In this document: piece by piece, positions 1 through 12,959 of the stretch | How the letters are laid out: every line of letters starts with the position of its first letter | How positions within the stretch are numbered: position 1 is the first letter of the stretch | Source of the DNA: Saccharum officinarum | Taxonomy: Eukaryota > Streptophyta > Magnoliopsida > Poales > Poaceae | Length of the DNA: 64,000 nucleotides | Reading direction: 5' to 3' | NCBI GenBank assembly: GCA_020631735.1 | Contig: CM036160.1 | Coordinates: 5,006,407 to 5,070,406 of the forward strand | Position numbers and translations under genes: made by a program | Notes under the pieces: model-generated | Databases searched by the model: none | What the model was told of the DNA's origin: nothing | Seen by the model: the letters and a program-made list of their open reading frames with translations, nothing else

Positions 1-1649
1 TCTACCACCCGCCGCTTCTTCACTGACACCCGCGGCATGTTCACCCGATGGTGACACGGCACGCGGCTAGCACACTGCCACCTCGTGCCCTTGCGGCTTC
101 GACCGGTGACGCGGTGGTCTCCCCGGTACCCTCTTCCGTCTGCGACGCCCTGTTGGACCCTCACTGGCGCCGCGCGATGGAGGAGTACGCCGCACTACTC
201 GCCAACCAGACGTGGGAGTTGGTGCCCCGGCCGCCCGGCTCCAACGTCGTCACCGACAAGTGGATCTGGACTCACAAGCGTCAAGCCGATGGCACTCTCG
301 AGCGCTACAAGGCTCGATGGGTCCTCCGGGGCTTCACTCAGCGCCCGGGCGTCGACTATGACGAGACCTTCAGCCCGGTGGTCAAGCCGGCCACCGTCCG
401 TACCGTGCTCTCGCTGGCGCTTGCTCGGTCATGGCCCGTCCACCAGCTGGACGTCAAGAACGCCTTCCTGCACGGCCTTCTCACCGAGACCGTGTACTGC
501 AGTCAGCCGGCAGGGTTCGTTGATTCCACCCGTCCTGACATGGTCTACCAGCTGAACAGGTCTCTCTACGGCCTCAAGCAGGCACCTCGGGCGTGGAACC
601 ACCGGTTTGCTGCTTTCTTGCTGACACTGGGGTTCGTGGAGGCCAAGTCTGATACATCACTGTTCGTCTACCACCATAGGGCTGACACTGCATACTTGCT
701 GCTCTATGTTGATGACATTGTCCTCACAGCCTCCAGTGCGCTACTTCTCTGCAGGATCATTACCGCTCTTTAGCAGGAGTTTGCTATGAAGGATCTGGGT
801 GAGCTCCACCACTTCCTCGGGGTCACTGTTGAGCACCGTCCTGCCGGGTTACTTCTTCACCAGCGGCAGTACACTCGGGATATCCTGGAGCGGGCTAGGA
901 TGACTGACTGCAACCCCTGCTCCACTCCGATCGACACTCAGGGCAAGCTGTCTGAGGTTGAGGGACTCCCGGTGGCTGACCCCACTGCATACAGGAGTCT
1001 CGCCGGGGCCCTTCAGTACCTCACCTTCACCCGGCCAGACATCACCTATGCAGTTCAGCAGGTATGTCTTCATATGCATGATCCCCGGGAGCCTCACCTC
1101 ACGACTCTCAAGCGCCTCCTCCGCTACCTCCGGGGCACGCTCGACTATGACCTTCTCCTTCACCGGGCCTCCTCCACCGACCTCGTCGTCTACACCGACG
1201 CTGACTGGGCGGGGTGCCCGGACACTCGCCGCTCCACCTCTGGCTACGCCGTCTTCCTGGGCGGCAACCTGGTGTCCTGGTCGTCCAAGCGCCAGCCGGT
1301 GGTCTCCCGGTCCAGTGCCGAGGCGGAGTACCGCGCTATCGCTAACGGCGTGGCGGAGGCCTCCTGGCTCAGGCAGCTTCTTGCTGAGCTGCATACTCCG
1401 CCCTCCCGGAGCACACTGATCTACTGCGACAATGTCAGTGCGGTCTACCTCTCCACCAACCCCATCCAGCACCAGCGGATGAAGCATGTGGAGATCGACC
1501 TCCACTTTGTTCGTGATCGGGTGACCATGGGCGAGGTGCGGGTCTTTCATGTTCCGACTACCTCCCAGTTTGCGGACATCTTCACCAAGGGCCTCCCGTC
1601 CTCGACCTTCGCCGAGTTTCGCTCCAGCCTCAACATCACCGGTGGCTAG
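1..1649 (+). pseudogene. Ty1/copia polyprotein, 3' half (reverse transcriptase + RNase H), one in-frame stop
   Basis: Reverse-transcribing part of a copia LTR retrotransposon; it enters from the left edge, so gag, protease and integrase lie outside. In one frame (48-1649) I read the conserved RT start ([34 protein letters not shown]), the catalytic LLYVDDIVL box near 697-723, and then RNase H ([22 protein letters not shown], then [15 protein letters not shown]). The frame is interrupted only by a TAG at 771-773, between the RT core and the MKDLGELHHFLG segment; the related element at 31-32.7 kb carries Arg there, and copia relatives often Gln or Arg. A G-run (about 1727-1734) follows as polypurine tract, directly before an LTR start. 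High GC and the near-intact frame suggest a moderately young copy. Copia identity is firm; lineage (Ale/Retrofit-like) is not resolved. Confidence 0.9.
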
Positions 1650-1734
1650 TTGCGTCTGTGGGGGGGGGTCGCGTGTGTTCTTTCTTGTTTCAGCCTGGAA
1701 CTCCGCTGCGCCGGTAGTTCAGACTGCGGGGGGG

Positions 1735-1850
1735 TGTTAGAGTATGTATTAGGCCCATGGGGCTAAGGCCCATATGGCCCATGTATGGTACCTATATAGC
1801 TACCCTTCTAGGGTTAGCCCAATCAATTGAATCACAATCTATAGCACACA
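1735..1850 (+). repeat. 3' LTR of the left copia element (end uncertain)
   Basis: The LTR begins TGTTAGAGTATG immediately after the polypurine run, holds a TATA-like CCTATATAGC near 1791-1800, and stops being recognisable around the CACA near 1848-1850. The exact 3' boundary and target duplication cannot be set because the 5' LTR lies outside the window. It sits where the second intron of the neighbouring minus-strand F-box gene should continue. Confidence 0.6.
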
Positions 1851-2165
1851 TAAACTTTGGCATGCAAAAAAAATGCAAATGCAAGTTTCTTCCCACTACT
1901 TCCCTGGCAACTTAAATACCTCCAGTAAAGAAAACAAGTTGTGTTTTATCCTTTCAGGGACCATATCTGACTAAATAGAAACGCATGCTTTTTTAATAAA
2001 AAACAGCATGCATCAATGTACCTTGAAAAATAGTTTCATAATACTTTGATGTAATTTGGCTTTCAACATATACTTTAATAGCCATTAATTGTCAAAGATG
2101 CATTTTAGGGACAAAAATGCTACCTTTGTCTCTGAAGGGAGTAGGTAAACAAAGAATAGCTTTAC

Positions 2166-4028
2166 CTCTGAGCCACTACGAGTAGTAGGTAATTGCAGTA
2201 TCAACCTTCTTATACCAGTGCACAATCTGAGAACATGGAATGCGCTGGCCCCAAAGGCATGTCCATTTGCGATTACCATCAAGCACAAAACGGTAATGTC
2301 AGGGAGCACTATCATGTCTTCCATCAAGTATTGATAGTTCTCTAAATCCTGTGTGTCCGTAGGAAGTTAAACCAGGGGGGTCACATGTGACAGTTAAGAG
2401 AATGAAACTTAAAGCTGTTCAAATGATTGTTGCTAGCTGGCCATAGTTGCGAGCATGCACAAAATGGTTGCTATAAGCTAACAAATTCATGATGGGTTTC
2501 TTTTACAAAGCCTGGCCATTGTGAGCAGCTTAAAAGACTACTACATGTTTTCTATAAAATACTTTGGATCTCATGTTTCTTCAAGATATATTCAACAACA
2601 GTGATGAATGAGTGTGCTCAGCAATGTTGGAGGGACCTGACCAAACCAAAACATGATATGACTCTTTCCTATGGTGGTTTGCTGATACCATCATCATCTA
2701 GACAATATGATTCTTTAATTTGGCCATCTGTTTCAATGTACAAGTCAACATTTTTTATCCTAAACAAAGACTCATATGTAATATGCCGGAAGTTCTTTAT
2801 TTCTTGCTTTATGTCTACTCAATCTTTAGGAGTTAGTATATTGTGCGATTTTTTTAAAAAAAGGGGCATTGACCAAACTTTAATTCTGTGGTAGCCTAGG
2901 ACCATACTTAGTCAGCAAAATCACATAGAACCTTGGATGGATACACCAGCATGGTACTACAAATTATTCCAGATAATAGAAGCGAGAACTCACCCGTAGA
3001 TACATCAGCGGCAGGGAAAGAGTTTTGATGTCCTCAAAGCACAGCAAGAGGCTTAAACAAGAGTGATTGTGTATGAAGAAGCCATCGTGTCCATAAACAA
3101 TAGGAATTCCATAAACAATATAAAAGCTGATGCCCAGGCATCGGAGATGTTCCATCTTGCCAAGGTGGACAGAGCTCGGATCATATTCATCATTCCACTC
3201 AAGATTCACAAGCTGAGGGGCTGAGATGTTGGCGACCGGTTGCTTCTTGAGAAAACAGAATTCCACAATTAACTCCTTGAGCGCCGGCGTCACAACGGTG
3301 AGCTGAGACAAGCCGCACAGGTTCTTGAGCTCCATCTCTAGCAGAGACCCCGAATGTATAGAGAGTTCGCCTAGGCCACGGACGTTGTCAACAGTGAGCC
3401 TCCGCAAGCATGGGCATCGTGGCCAGGACACAGCGTCGCCTAGCTCCCCCGGGCCGTGGAACCAGACGCGACTCAGGTAGAGCCCGGTGAGCCGGGTGAA
3501 GACACCGGTGCGAGGCACGGCGAGGCCGTGAAAAGACAAGTGGAGCCCGATGGAGGTGGCCTTCTCAAAGCAGGGGAACTCAAAAGCGCCTCTTTGCGCG
3601 GCCTCCTCCTCCTCTCCATCTTTCACTGGAACACAGCTAAGAAGGGTTAGGTTACCGGAGACGCGGCGCGAGGCGGCGGGGAGCCAGACAGCTAGAGATC
3701 CAGGGTTCGCGCCGTCGTCCCCGACGAAGAGGTCGCGGACGGGCACCTCATGGGCGTCGAGGACGTCGCGCAACCGGTGGGGCTCAGGGCCCTCAGGGAA
3801 GTGGAGCGCCGGGAGGAGGGCCCAAACGCGGTGCCAGGAGCGGGAGAGGACGCTGGTCCGGGCGGCGGCGCGGGTGGGGAGCTTGAGGAGGATGAGGACG
3901 AGGACGTCGTAGGGGAGCGCGCTGAGCCGGTCCTCGCCTGCGGCGGCGGCGGCGGCGCCGAAGTCGTCGGAGGAGAGCCTCGCGCGCTTGGCGGCGCTCT
4001 CGCCGACGCCGACGCCAGCCGGCTCCAT
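2166..4028 (-). CDS. F-box/LRR/FBD protein gene A, last exon missing
   Basis: F-box proteins of this plant family are substrate-recognition subunits of SCF (SKP1-cullin-F-box) ubiquitin ligases. Exon 1 (2994-4028, 345 codons from the MEPAGVGVG start; an upstream in-frame ATG at 4094 is possible) has an Ala/Gly-rich leader, an F-box at about residues 33-75 ([19 protein letters not shown] ... [14 protein letters not shown]) and LRR-like segments. It ends at a clean donor CTACGG|GTGAGT. Exon 2 (2166-2348) opens at CACAG|GATTTAGAG, codes for [20 protein letters not shown] and ends at CAGAG|GTAAAG; both junctions are phase 0. The FBD-coding last exon found in paralogue B is absent, and a copia LTR occupies its expected place. 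Truncation by insertion is inferred; the exon could lie left of the window. Confidence 0.8.
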
Positions 4029-4110
4029 CGAGAGTGCGGAGTGGGGACTGGAGACTAGGGACGGAATTGGGGATTTGCCGATTGACGCTGGCATTTCACG
4101 GTGGAATTAG

Positions 4111-4263
4111 GGCCTTGTTCGGCTGGCTGGTTGCCAGCCAGCCAACAGTGCTTTTCTCTCACACCAGTTCAGCATCAGCCACCAGCCACCAGCCAGCCAG
4201 CAGTATTTTTCTCTCACAATAAATCAGCCTCAGCCACCAACCACCAGCCAGCCGAACGAGGCC
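4111..4263. mobile_element. PIF/Harbinger-like MITE upstream of gene A
   Basis: A 153-bp element with inverted ends GGCCTTGTTCGGCTGGCTGG / CCAGCCAGCCGAACGAGGCC and direct flanks TAG on both sides (4108-4110, 4264-4266). It lies about 80 bp upstream of the chosen start of gene A, so within its promoter or 5' leader. Internally it repeats CAGCCACCAGCC. The superfamily is inferred from the 3-bp duplication and end sequence; a hAT-like origin was considered but the 3-bp duplication argues against it. Confidence 0.7.
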
Positions 4264-4374
4264 TAGGAGATTGGACTGTTGCAGCGACGTTTTTTTTAAT
4301 TACACGGTACACGGACGCATAGTCACCTTGTGAACCATGGAAAAAGTCGCTTATCCCACGTATCCAGGGCTTTA

Positions 4375-4690
4375 GTTCTGAATTTTTCAAAACCGGTCAA
4401 ATTACTACCTGCGCACGGCAGGTTTGCTACAGTATCAGGTAGCGACATAGTAACGGTGATCCTACTACAGTAACGGTTTCCAGACGGATAGGGTTGCTAC
4501 AGTAACGGTTGTTTTGTCTTTTTATTTTTTATTTATTTCTGCAGAATTTTTGAAAAATTATAGTAAATCACAGAAAAATCATAAAATGGAAAATTCAATT
4601 TTGTTGGACTTCACGTGAGTAGATCTACACAGTGAACATATAATATGGTATATATTAGTACAAAGTTTTTGCTATAACTTTATAGTGAAC
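4375..4690 (+). repeat. Half-copy of the foldback element seen at 20.0-20.6 kb
   Basis: The segment shares the order of motifs seen in the left arm of the foldback at 20000-20635: TTTTTCAAAACCGGTC, several GCTACAGTAACGGT, AGTAAATCACAGAAAAATC, TTTTGTTGGACTTCACGTGA, then ACAAAGTTTTTGCTATAAC. The opposite arm is absent, so this is a truncated or single-arm copy. Confidence 0.65.
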
Positions 4691-5200
4691 AAATCTATTT
4701 TTTTACATACTGCATAAATCCTACCTATACGAGCATTAGTCTGTTCAGCTGCATTTGACTGCTTGCCATTTTTAAATAATAAAATGACCGAAGGTAGCAT
4801 TAACGACCAAAGAAGTTTTGGAAGTTAATATTATTATTTGTTAAAAAAATTTAAGTATTATTATTTGATTAAAGTATGAATAGATATTTGGCAAAAACAC
4901 TAATTTATACTTGTTTCTTCATAGCATGACCAAAAAAATATATAGTCGCAAAAAAAAGATCATAAAAATGTATTAATATAATTTAAAAATATAAAGTAAG
5001 TAAAATCATAAATAATATTATTTTATTCATAAAGCATGATGTTTTATGAAAATTTGTTTATTATTTTTTATAATAATAGTATTAAAGTAATATTGTAGTA
5101 ATGTTTTGTAAAATATAATTTTTGGCATTTATTATTAAGGAAAAAATTTAAGTTATTCAAATGGGAAAAGAAAATTATCAATGAATTTAGTGATATCGTA
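4691..5200. other. AT-rich gene-free stretch
   Basis: Strongly AT-rich, with many short A/T runs and no open frame of note. I recognise no element here. Confidence 0.6.
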
Positions 5201-5204
5201 TTTG

Positions 5205-6505
5205 GATTGAAAATGCTCCCTGCTGGGCGACCGGACGGACGGACTGCCCTGCCCCGCCTGCGCTGCGCGTTGCATGCCCTAGCCCACGCCGCCCATCGCG
5301 CCCATCGCCCGGAGTCGCCGCCTCCATCCGCAGCTGCACTCCATTCGCCGGCGAGATGCCCGCACCGGACCTCCGCGCCGCTGTCGACCTCCGCGCTGTC
5401 ACGAACCCCTGTCTGGAGTCGCGCCTCCTACCATAGCTGTGCTCCATCCGCCGGCAAGATGCTTGCGCCGGACCTCCGCGCTGCCGCGAGATCCATGCGC
5501 CGTCGCTGACCTCCACTGGGTCCACGCGTCGGCGCCAACCTCTGCATTGCCGTCAAGCTCCGCAACGATGAGCCTCCATTCGTCTAGGCAGCAAGGTGAC
5601 ATTGTGCTAAAAACGCATGTTGCAAGCATATTTTCCAGATGTTTCAGAGGTACGTTGCAAGTTTTTTATATCGATGTTGCAAGAGTAGATCATGATGTTG
5701 CAATGACTATACACATATGTTTCAAGTGTATATTCCAAATGTTTTATCTGTTTCAGATGTATATTGCAAGTGTTTCATCCAGATATTGCAAAAGTACATC
5801 TGGATGTAGTGTTTCAAGTGTTTTAGTACGTATGTTACAAGTATTTTCATCTGGATGTTGCAATATTTGTAATGAATACACATGTGTTTTTTAAGTTTTT
5901 TCTAGTGTTTTGCAAGTGTTTCAGACGTATGTTACAAGTGTTTCAAGTGTTTTAGACGTATGTTGCAAGTGTTTCATATAAATATTGCAAATGTAGATCG
6001 GATGTTGCACATGTTGAATGGGACCCACTTGCCATAGCCACCTGCTGCAGTTGCTGAGGCACCGCTGAGCGGGCAGACGGTCCTCACGTGCAATCCGGCG
6101 ACGCAGGAGACATCCGAGCGACGCGGGCCCCGTGTGGGCACACGAAACGAGCAGGCACCGAAAAACGGGTGCGGGGAAATGTGCTAGCACGTGTGGGCGT
6201 CCGTCCGGACTTCTAGGCGCTAGCATCTCTGTTTTTGAATTTAAACAATCTAGTTTGTATTTGTATCCATTTTTAAGTATAAATGTAAATAAGAAAAGTG
6301 TGCTATCCAAATTGGATATGAATTTTATGATATCTAAATTTGGATTTGAACAGTTCGATTTTGTGAGTTTCATCTATGGATGATGGCCATCACTAACGGT
6401 GATCTTCTACAAGCATGGTAGCATGAGCACTGTGGTACGGAACATGACATTGCTCAGCGCATTCTGAGCCGTGGAACGACATGACTCATGCAAAACTCAG
6501 TGTCA
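5205..6505 (+). repeat. Dispersed grass repeat, copy 1 (GC-rich head, TGTTGCAAGTG body)
   Basis: A repeat unit with a GC-rich head rich in GACCTCCGCGC-type words (5205-5570), an AT-rich body built from a degenerate 25-30-nt motif around TGTTGCAAGTGTTTCAGAYGTA (5600-6000), a second GC-rich block ending in GGACTTCTAGGCGCTAGC, and a unique tail (6240-6500) ending near ACATGACTCATGCAAAACTC. The same order recurs in copy 2 and, more divergently, in copy 3 (33.2-34.26 kb). No convincing protein or terminal repeats were seen, so the class is unresolved; a non-autonomous Mutator-type DNA element is one possibility. Confidence 0.7.
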
Positions 6506-6574
6506 TCAAACTCCAAGATGAGGTGTTGGGGTGCCGCCGACCTCTGCGCCACCACGAGCTCCATGCGTCGCTGT
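6506..6574 (+). repeat. Dispersed repeat copy 2, left fragment
   Basis: GC-rich sequence of the same type as the head of copy 1, ending in GCTGT (6570-6574). It resumes after the 20-kb insertion at 26562 with GCTGTCGACCGCC; copy 1 has GCTGTCGACCTCC at the equivalent place. It lies directly beside the tail of copy 1, so the two copies are in tandem. Confidence 0.7.
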
Positions 6575-9500
6575 TGTCGGGCCCCTAATTTAGGGTCCAC
6601 TGTACATCATGTATCAGTCCCTGGATCAGTAGCTGATACACACAATTCGAACAAGATTGATATAAAAACCATACTTTTATTGCTAATGGAAAAAAATATA
6701 TTACATGATTCGGGTTACATAGCTTGGGTCATTGGCCTTACATCGTATATTAGAGTTCTAAGACAGCGGTTCTATGACAACGTGACTCCATTCCTACAGA
6801 CAACTTGGAGTGCGGACGTAACCCTAGACTTATTCCTCTAGCGTACTTCCAGTCATCATAGTCCTAGCGTAGTTCCTTTGTGTAGTCACACGGCTCCGTC
6901 TTCGGGTGTCCTCCTGATGTCCTTTCCTGGCGTAGTCCTTGGTAGCTCCGTTCTCGGATATACTCCTACAGCTTCATTCCTAAAAACATAGAGTGAAGGG
7001 GGTGAGTACGTACGTACTCAGCAAGTCCTAACTTTGGGTGGAGAGGTGGAGAAGGCTATATATATATAAAGAGAGAGGTGGTTAGTGATAAAGGTGGTAG
7101 AGTGAAGTGGTTATAAATATAGGTTGGGCCCTGGCAGGGTATTATCATCCTCACCAGTTCCCGAGTTGAGTATAGATTACCAAATTCATAAATACATCTT
7201 ACCAGAGTATCACAGTTGTTGTAGTCTAATCATTTGGGACCTCATCCCAGCGGTTGCCCATTCCAAGAACGTGGCTATTCGAATAGATTCAGAAAACTCT
7301 GCAAAGGTTGTACAAATTTCCCCACATGATAGGTATAGTCCAACACCATCACGACTGGCTGCAACTGGCCTAACGAGACCTCGTACCCGGATGGTGCTAC
7401 CTTAGATTTTCATATAATTCCACCACAGACTACTCAGGGACCGGAACCCACAAGCATTAGGATGATCACACAGCATCCTAGAATATCGAGTGGTTGGATG
7501 ATCACACAGCATCCGGTGAATGATCACATAGCATCTAGATTAAATAATAAAAGGGTGCTCGCACATGGCACAACAATAAATTTTACATGGAAGACCACAA
7601 AGCAACCATGCCGATCAGACCACGGTAGATCACACAGCAGTCGTGTCCTTTCCTGTTAGTCCGTTGCCACTCCGGCCTCCTAGTGGAAATTATACTTCTA
7701 TCTAACGGGGTGTGAGATCAAGTCTACCCATATAGACATGTGGATGTACGAAATTCTGGCTAGGCGAGATGGCAAATGAACCGGTCCTTATGTGACCGAG
7801 GCGAGTATCTCCCAACAGGAACCCTTACCAGGCGAACCTGCCAAAAGGGTAATCCACACCACGTGAAATACCCCTCACTTGCCCCATGTCAAGGTTAGTC
7901 CGATTTTACCAAATTAAGTTGCATATTTATTATCCTCAAGTTCATATTTCTCATATCTCATCTGAAAGGTCCAAATAGGCTAGAGGTGTAACGGAACTGT
8001 CCAAATTATAAGAGCACAAGTACAAAAACAATCACCGGAGTGATCAAATTCTCGCACTTGAGCCCATATAACTCCGGTAGTCCAATGAAATCACGAGGGA
8101 TTTCAAACCGACCAACATACAAGTCAAGATCATAGTGATTCAACATAACAAGTCACATGTTACAACCATTTCACAAGTAATTCAATATACATCGGAGTTC
8201 AACATAGTTATTACAACTTACATAGAAAAGTAGCAGAAGCAAAGTAATTTGAAACTAACATTAATCCTATTTCAAATACATGCCAGTACCACGGTCGACT
8301 TTCAACAAAAGCATTAGAGATAAGGTAAATAAGAAGGATCATGCCCGTGATCACACTCCGCCACTACGGCAGGAGTCAACCAACTCTTGCAGCCGCCATG
8401 ATACATCACAACCTGCAACAAGTGGGGATAAAACCCTGAGTACGACAAAGTACTCAGCTAGACTTACCCGTCAGAAACCAGAAATAAGGTGACACCAAGG
8501 ATCATGCAAGGCTGATATAAAGTGGGCTGGCTTGACAACATTTTGCATAAAAGCTTAATACAGATAAGTAATCATTAATGCTTAAGCATCAAGTTAATCA
8601 TCATTAACCTGTCCTCTATATTAGCACCTGTACTAGAGCACTCACTTTATTAGGAGCAAACAATATTAACCATAGCAGGTATAAATTGAGGCAACAATTC
8701 CATCGTTATCCAATTAACCATCCGTTCAATTTAATGGAATCTACGTTGCCGCTGCTCAAGTCAAGTGCTCACTAACCGGGAGCGACGGTGATTCGAATCG
8801 AATTCCTATCCAGCTGTAGGGGTATTTCTAACACTCACCGCGCAGGCCCCTGCCAGGGTCGCACAAGCCACCTTTCGTACGATTTAGGAGTCGCGGGTTC
8901 GAATGATGCCGCATCCCCAAGGGCGATACTCTGCCAGGTGCTAGGGACTCTAACCCCCCCTTGGTCTCACGCCAATGTCCCCAAGCACAACGTTTCTCTC
9001 CTCCAAGATGCGACCTACCATTCGACTTCCGGCCTGAACCGAATTACTCGGCTTCGCGGTCGGAACGGCTTCTCCGACCAACTAAGTGTTAGACTGCGTT
9101 CAACATGACTCAAGTACGTACAGCGAATCGGTCCTTAAACGACTTAGACGGGGATAGATTCACACCCAAGACCTCCATGCCTTGTCGCTTCACTATCATC
9201 ATCCCGCCCGGTCTCATTTCATTTTATTAACACATGGTTCCATTCCCCGATAGCACATATAGCCAATCGTGCCATATATGAATATTCCTACATCTCGCAG
9301 GTGACAGGAAATCACCTGACTTCTACCGCTTAAAGCAAGGCTAAGCATCTACTCGATTCTAGTCTATATAGGATTTAAGGATTCATATATCTGGACAAGG
9401 AATGATATAATGCAGCAAGGTTTTCAACCAACTCCTACCACTTAATGCAACAATACTTATAACATATATAGAATTAATTGCTTGAAGGTAGGAGGCTTAT

Positions 9501-12500
9501 AATGCTCCGGGGCTTGCCTGGGATCCTACTCAAGTTAGAGTATGTCAGATGAAACTCGCTTGGCGAGCATTCCCTCAATCTATCACTTGTCTAGTCCTTC
9601 TACCTTCGGGATGGATCCACCAAACACCGTCTTCGGGTTTGGCTCCAACGCCATTTCCTTCACACGTTTCTGCTAGCGTACCTATATGAGATGCAAGATG
9701 CAAGTGCATGAATACATGGAAGTATAATGGACAATGCATCACATACAATAAACAAGATCACACCATATTACACTCCACATGCATAGACACTTCATGTTGC
9801 TTAAATAAACATCACCCAACCTAATATAAAAGATGACAAGCATATTAGGCATGTCACACAAGGTTTCACAAGATCTCATGTGTATTAACTTACCTACCTT
9901 CAAAGGCATAAGTCACACTTAACAATATACAAGCAAACAACTATAATTGGAATTTATCCATTTCTGGACAAGCAAACAGTAGCTTCATAATTCAACCATA
10001 TCTGGAGTTTTATAAATCCAAATGACTTGAAAGAAGACATTATGGAAAGCTTATAAAATTCTCTATATTTAATTTATAATCATCACAGCATGATTCCAAA
10101 GTTTAACATGTTAAATTTACACAAACACAGAAACTGGTCTAACAAGACAGAGAGCAAGCAATTTTGTAACCCAACTTTCAACAGCTATAACTCCTAAACC
10201 ACATAGCCAAATGCCACCAAATTTTAACAGCAGCTAGATACATAAATTATCTACAACTTTTATATAAACAAGTTTTACAACAAAGCATATTATCATGAAG
10301 AACTTTGCTAAGTTTCCAGATCTGTCTAGAAACCTCATTTGCAAGAAATAATTATTAACTTATGTTGCAAACATATAATTGGACAAAACCAACTTTACCA
10401 ACATGTCACACATGACCAATGAACACCATAAAACATAGTGTCCATTCCTAAATAAATGCTGTTAATGCATTTTCTTAATTTATTTAGATAATTAGGTGGA
10501 ATTATGAATACATATCAAAAGTACACAATAAATTCTACCAAAATTACAGTGGCCTACATATGCTCCCAGTAGTTTACTGTATAAATTTCAAACCATTTGA
10601 ACATATATATCAACCTCTACGAAAAAGACAAATGGCTAATGTAAGAATTCATGTGAGAGTAAGATGAATCAATAACTCACTCATACTACAACTAAAATTC
10701 ATGAAATTTTTACCACACATCAAACATCATATGAGTAGCATGCCACAAAAATTTCACTTCATTTGGAGTCCTATATTTGCAGTTATGAAAATGACAAATA
10801 CAACTAGCATTGAAAACATAATCTGAAAAATCTATTTTTACAGCAAAAACTTTAAACTAAAACATGACATCTTATAGATCTACTGCATAGACAATTTTAC
10901 AAGGATTCCAAAAAGTCCACATTTTATATTTTACGAATTTCCTATGAATTACTATGATTTTTCAAAGTTCAGCAAATTTCCTGCAACAAGGTCCTTAACG
11001 GCACTATTCATATGAGTCATAGATTCTGCAGTTAGGCCCCTGACTTTCGTCGAATTCTTGTAGGAGGTCCCTGTCGTGAATTTGAACAGGGAGGTCGTCG
11101 GAGCTCGCTGCTCCGGCCGTTGGGGTCCATGCCGGCGTCGGGGAAGTGGCGGTGGAGCACCAGGGAGCCGGCGCGAACGCGTGGGGCTGCTCATCCCGGC
11201 CCGAGGCGGCCTGTGTTGGCCCGGCCACGCGAGCCCGCGGCTCGGCGGCGACTGCTCCGCCAGCGACATCAAAGGGCTGCTCGGCGGCCTCGGGAAAGCG
11301 GCACAGACGAAAGAGCGAAGGATGGGGAGGCTCTCGCTGCTCTTAGCTTGGGCGGGGATGGCCTCCAGTGGGAAAGGACGGTGGCCATGGAGTAGAGCAC
11401 CGACGACCATGGCGGACGCGCTCCGGAGCGGCGGAATTTGGGCTGTGGCCATGGCGCTATGGCCGTGAGCTCGGCATGGCATGGCGAAGGCAATCACGAC
11501 AGCCGCTAGACTCAAGGAGGAGTGGAGCAGCAAAGCCGTGCTCTGCTGCGGCCATGGTGAGAAAAACAGAGAGCCGAAAGAGAGAGATGGAGAGCGAGAG
11601 ATGAAGGGCGAGCACTCGGCTTTCTCCAACTGATGGGCTAGGCGAGCTGGCGGGCATGCACGAGCGACGACGGCCGAGGTGTCGAGCGAGGCGAGCCCGA
11701 GGAAGCCACGCGGCGTCGAGACCCCGCCCATGGTCAGCCACGACGCTCTGCTCTGCTGAATGCATTCAAGTTCAGAATGTAAAGAACTAATACTACCGCA
11801 ATCATTCAACTGAAACGTCAACTTTCCCATACTCTATCTCCCAATCCAGTTGTCCATTGATTTTGACACAAGAGGCAAAGTTGTATATCTTAGCGAGGTG
11901 AACAATATTGCTTTAATAATCAAGAGCTAAATCTGCCTAGATTAGAAGATATCGAGCTCCAAAGGAGGGTATCTCAAAACTGAAATCTGCAGTCCAATTG
12001 AAGGTCGACTGAACCTACCTTCTTATCCCCTCTCTATCTCCTAATACATGTACTTATTTGATCAACCATTTTCACCATCCGCTAGATCTACATGAGTACT
12101 CCAACTTTTGTTAAAGGAGTTTGGCCATATTCGAAACGGTTTGCAAACTAAAATTCACCAAAGATAGGTACCCGAAAACGAAATCCCGGAATTCCGTCAT
12201 CCCAGACTTAACCAATTTTTCGTCCCTAAAAACAGCACAAGATTCGATTTTGCGAACCCTATTTGACCAAGCTAGGAACAAAATCGGCTCTTGCTCATTA
12301 AACAAAGTTTGTTGTACTCAAACCAAACTACAATTATTATTTAAGGATCAATGTTTGAATCAGCTTGTGTTGCAAGATATAAAGCTCCAACTAAGGCACT
12401 TAGCACTAAAACAGCATAAGGACTTAGCCAAAATTTCCAAGTGCCAATCAGCCCCTATTCCTGGCTTGTGGGCCACCTTTGAGATTGTTCTGGTCATTTT

Positions 12501-12930
12501 CATGAGATGATCATTAAACAACTTTTGTTCCATAACAAATTTTCTACAACTTTTTTTAATGGTGAAGCTACAGGAAAACACTTTTAGCTACCCTTTTAAA
12601 ACAGTCAAGCAACTATGCTCTCTAGGTCAAACAAGGTCAAATCAAGGTCAACTATCACTTAGAGACTTAATTAGTCAACATGGTCAACATGAACATTGCT
12701 CCATTAAGTGTCCTAAGCATAGTTAAGGTATTGTAGAGGCTAAACATACACACCGTGCATAGGTTGCACAAAAGTGTAGGCCTCACATGCACTGAAACAT
12801 AGAAATTAATATAATTGCAATGCTTGTTTCAAAGCTCCGTTTCACTTGTTTCATAATGTTGTTGCAAGGTACATGCTACACATGTTTCACTAGGTTGTTC
12901 CACATATTTCCTAGATGTGTTGCACATGTT
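6575..12930 (-). repeat. Non-coding LTR-like sequence, left part of the 20-kb block
   Basis: No frame of this 6.4-kb stretch carries a recognisable domain. It shows long-LTR hallmarks: an AATAAA-type signal near the 6575 end, GTGAGTACGTACGTACTCAGCAAG at about 7000-7023, CTGAGTACGACAAAGTACTCAG at about 8437-8458, and a long AT-rich part (9.7-10.95 kb). The last is followed by a GC-rich island and AT-rich sequence up to the CACTA insertion. More than one LTR may be stacked here; I could not set internal borders. Confidence 0.5.
10990..11830. other. GC-rich gene-like island inside LTR sequence
   Basis: GC content rises abruptly and all frames open by chance; the longest (minus, 10952-11830) is low-complexity Ala/Arg/Pro/Ser sequence without a domain. 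A comparable island lies at 24.80-25.81 kb in the other end of the same block, so I read it as a structural part of this LTR family rather than a gene. Confidence 0.5.
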
Positions 12931-12959
12931 CACTACAAGGTTTTCCCTATGATGCAATG

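Noticed and set aside
5600..6000. Regular TGTTGCAAGTG repeats as a CRISPR-like or satellite array
   Set aside because: Spacing and repeat sequence are too irregular, and the pattern belongs to a dispersed repeat found three times in a plant context.
10952..11830. Long open frames on both strands in the GC-rich island
   Set aside because: Low-complexity composition, no domain, frames open on several phases at once, and a similar island in the other half of the same repeat block.
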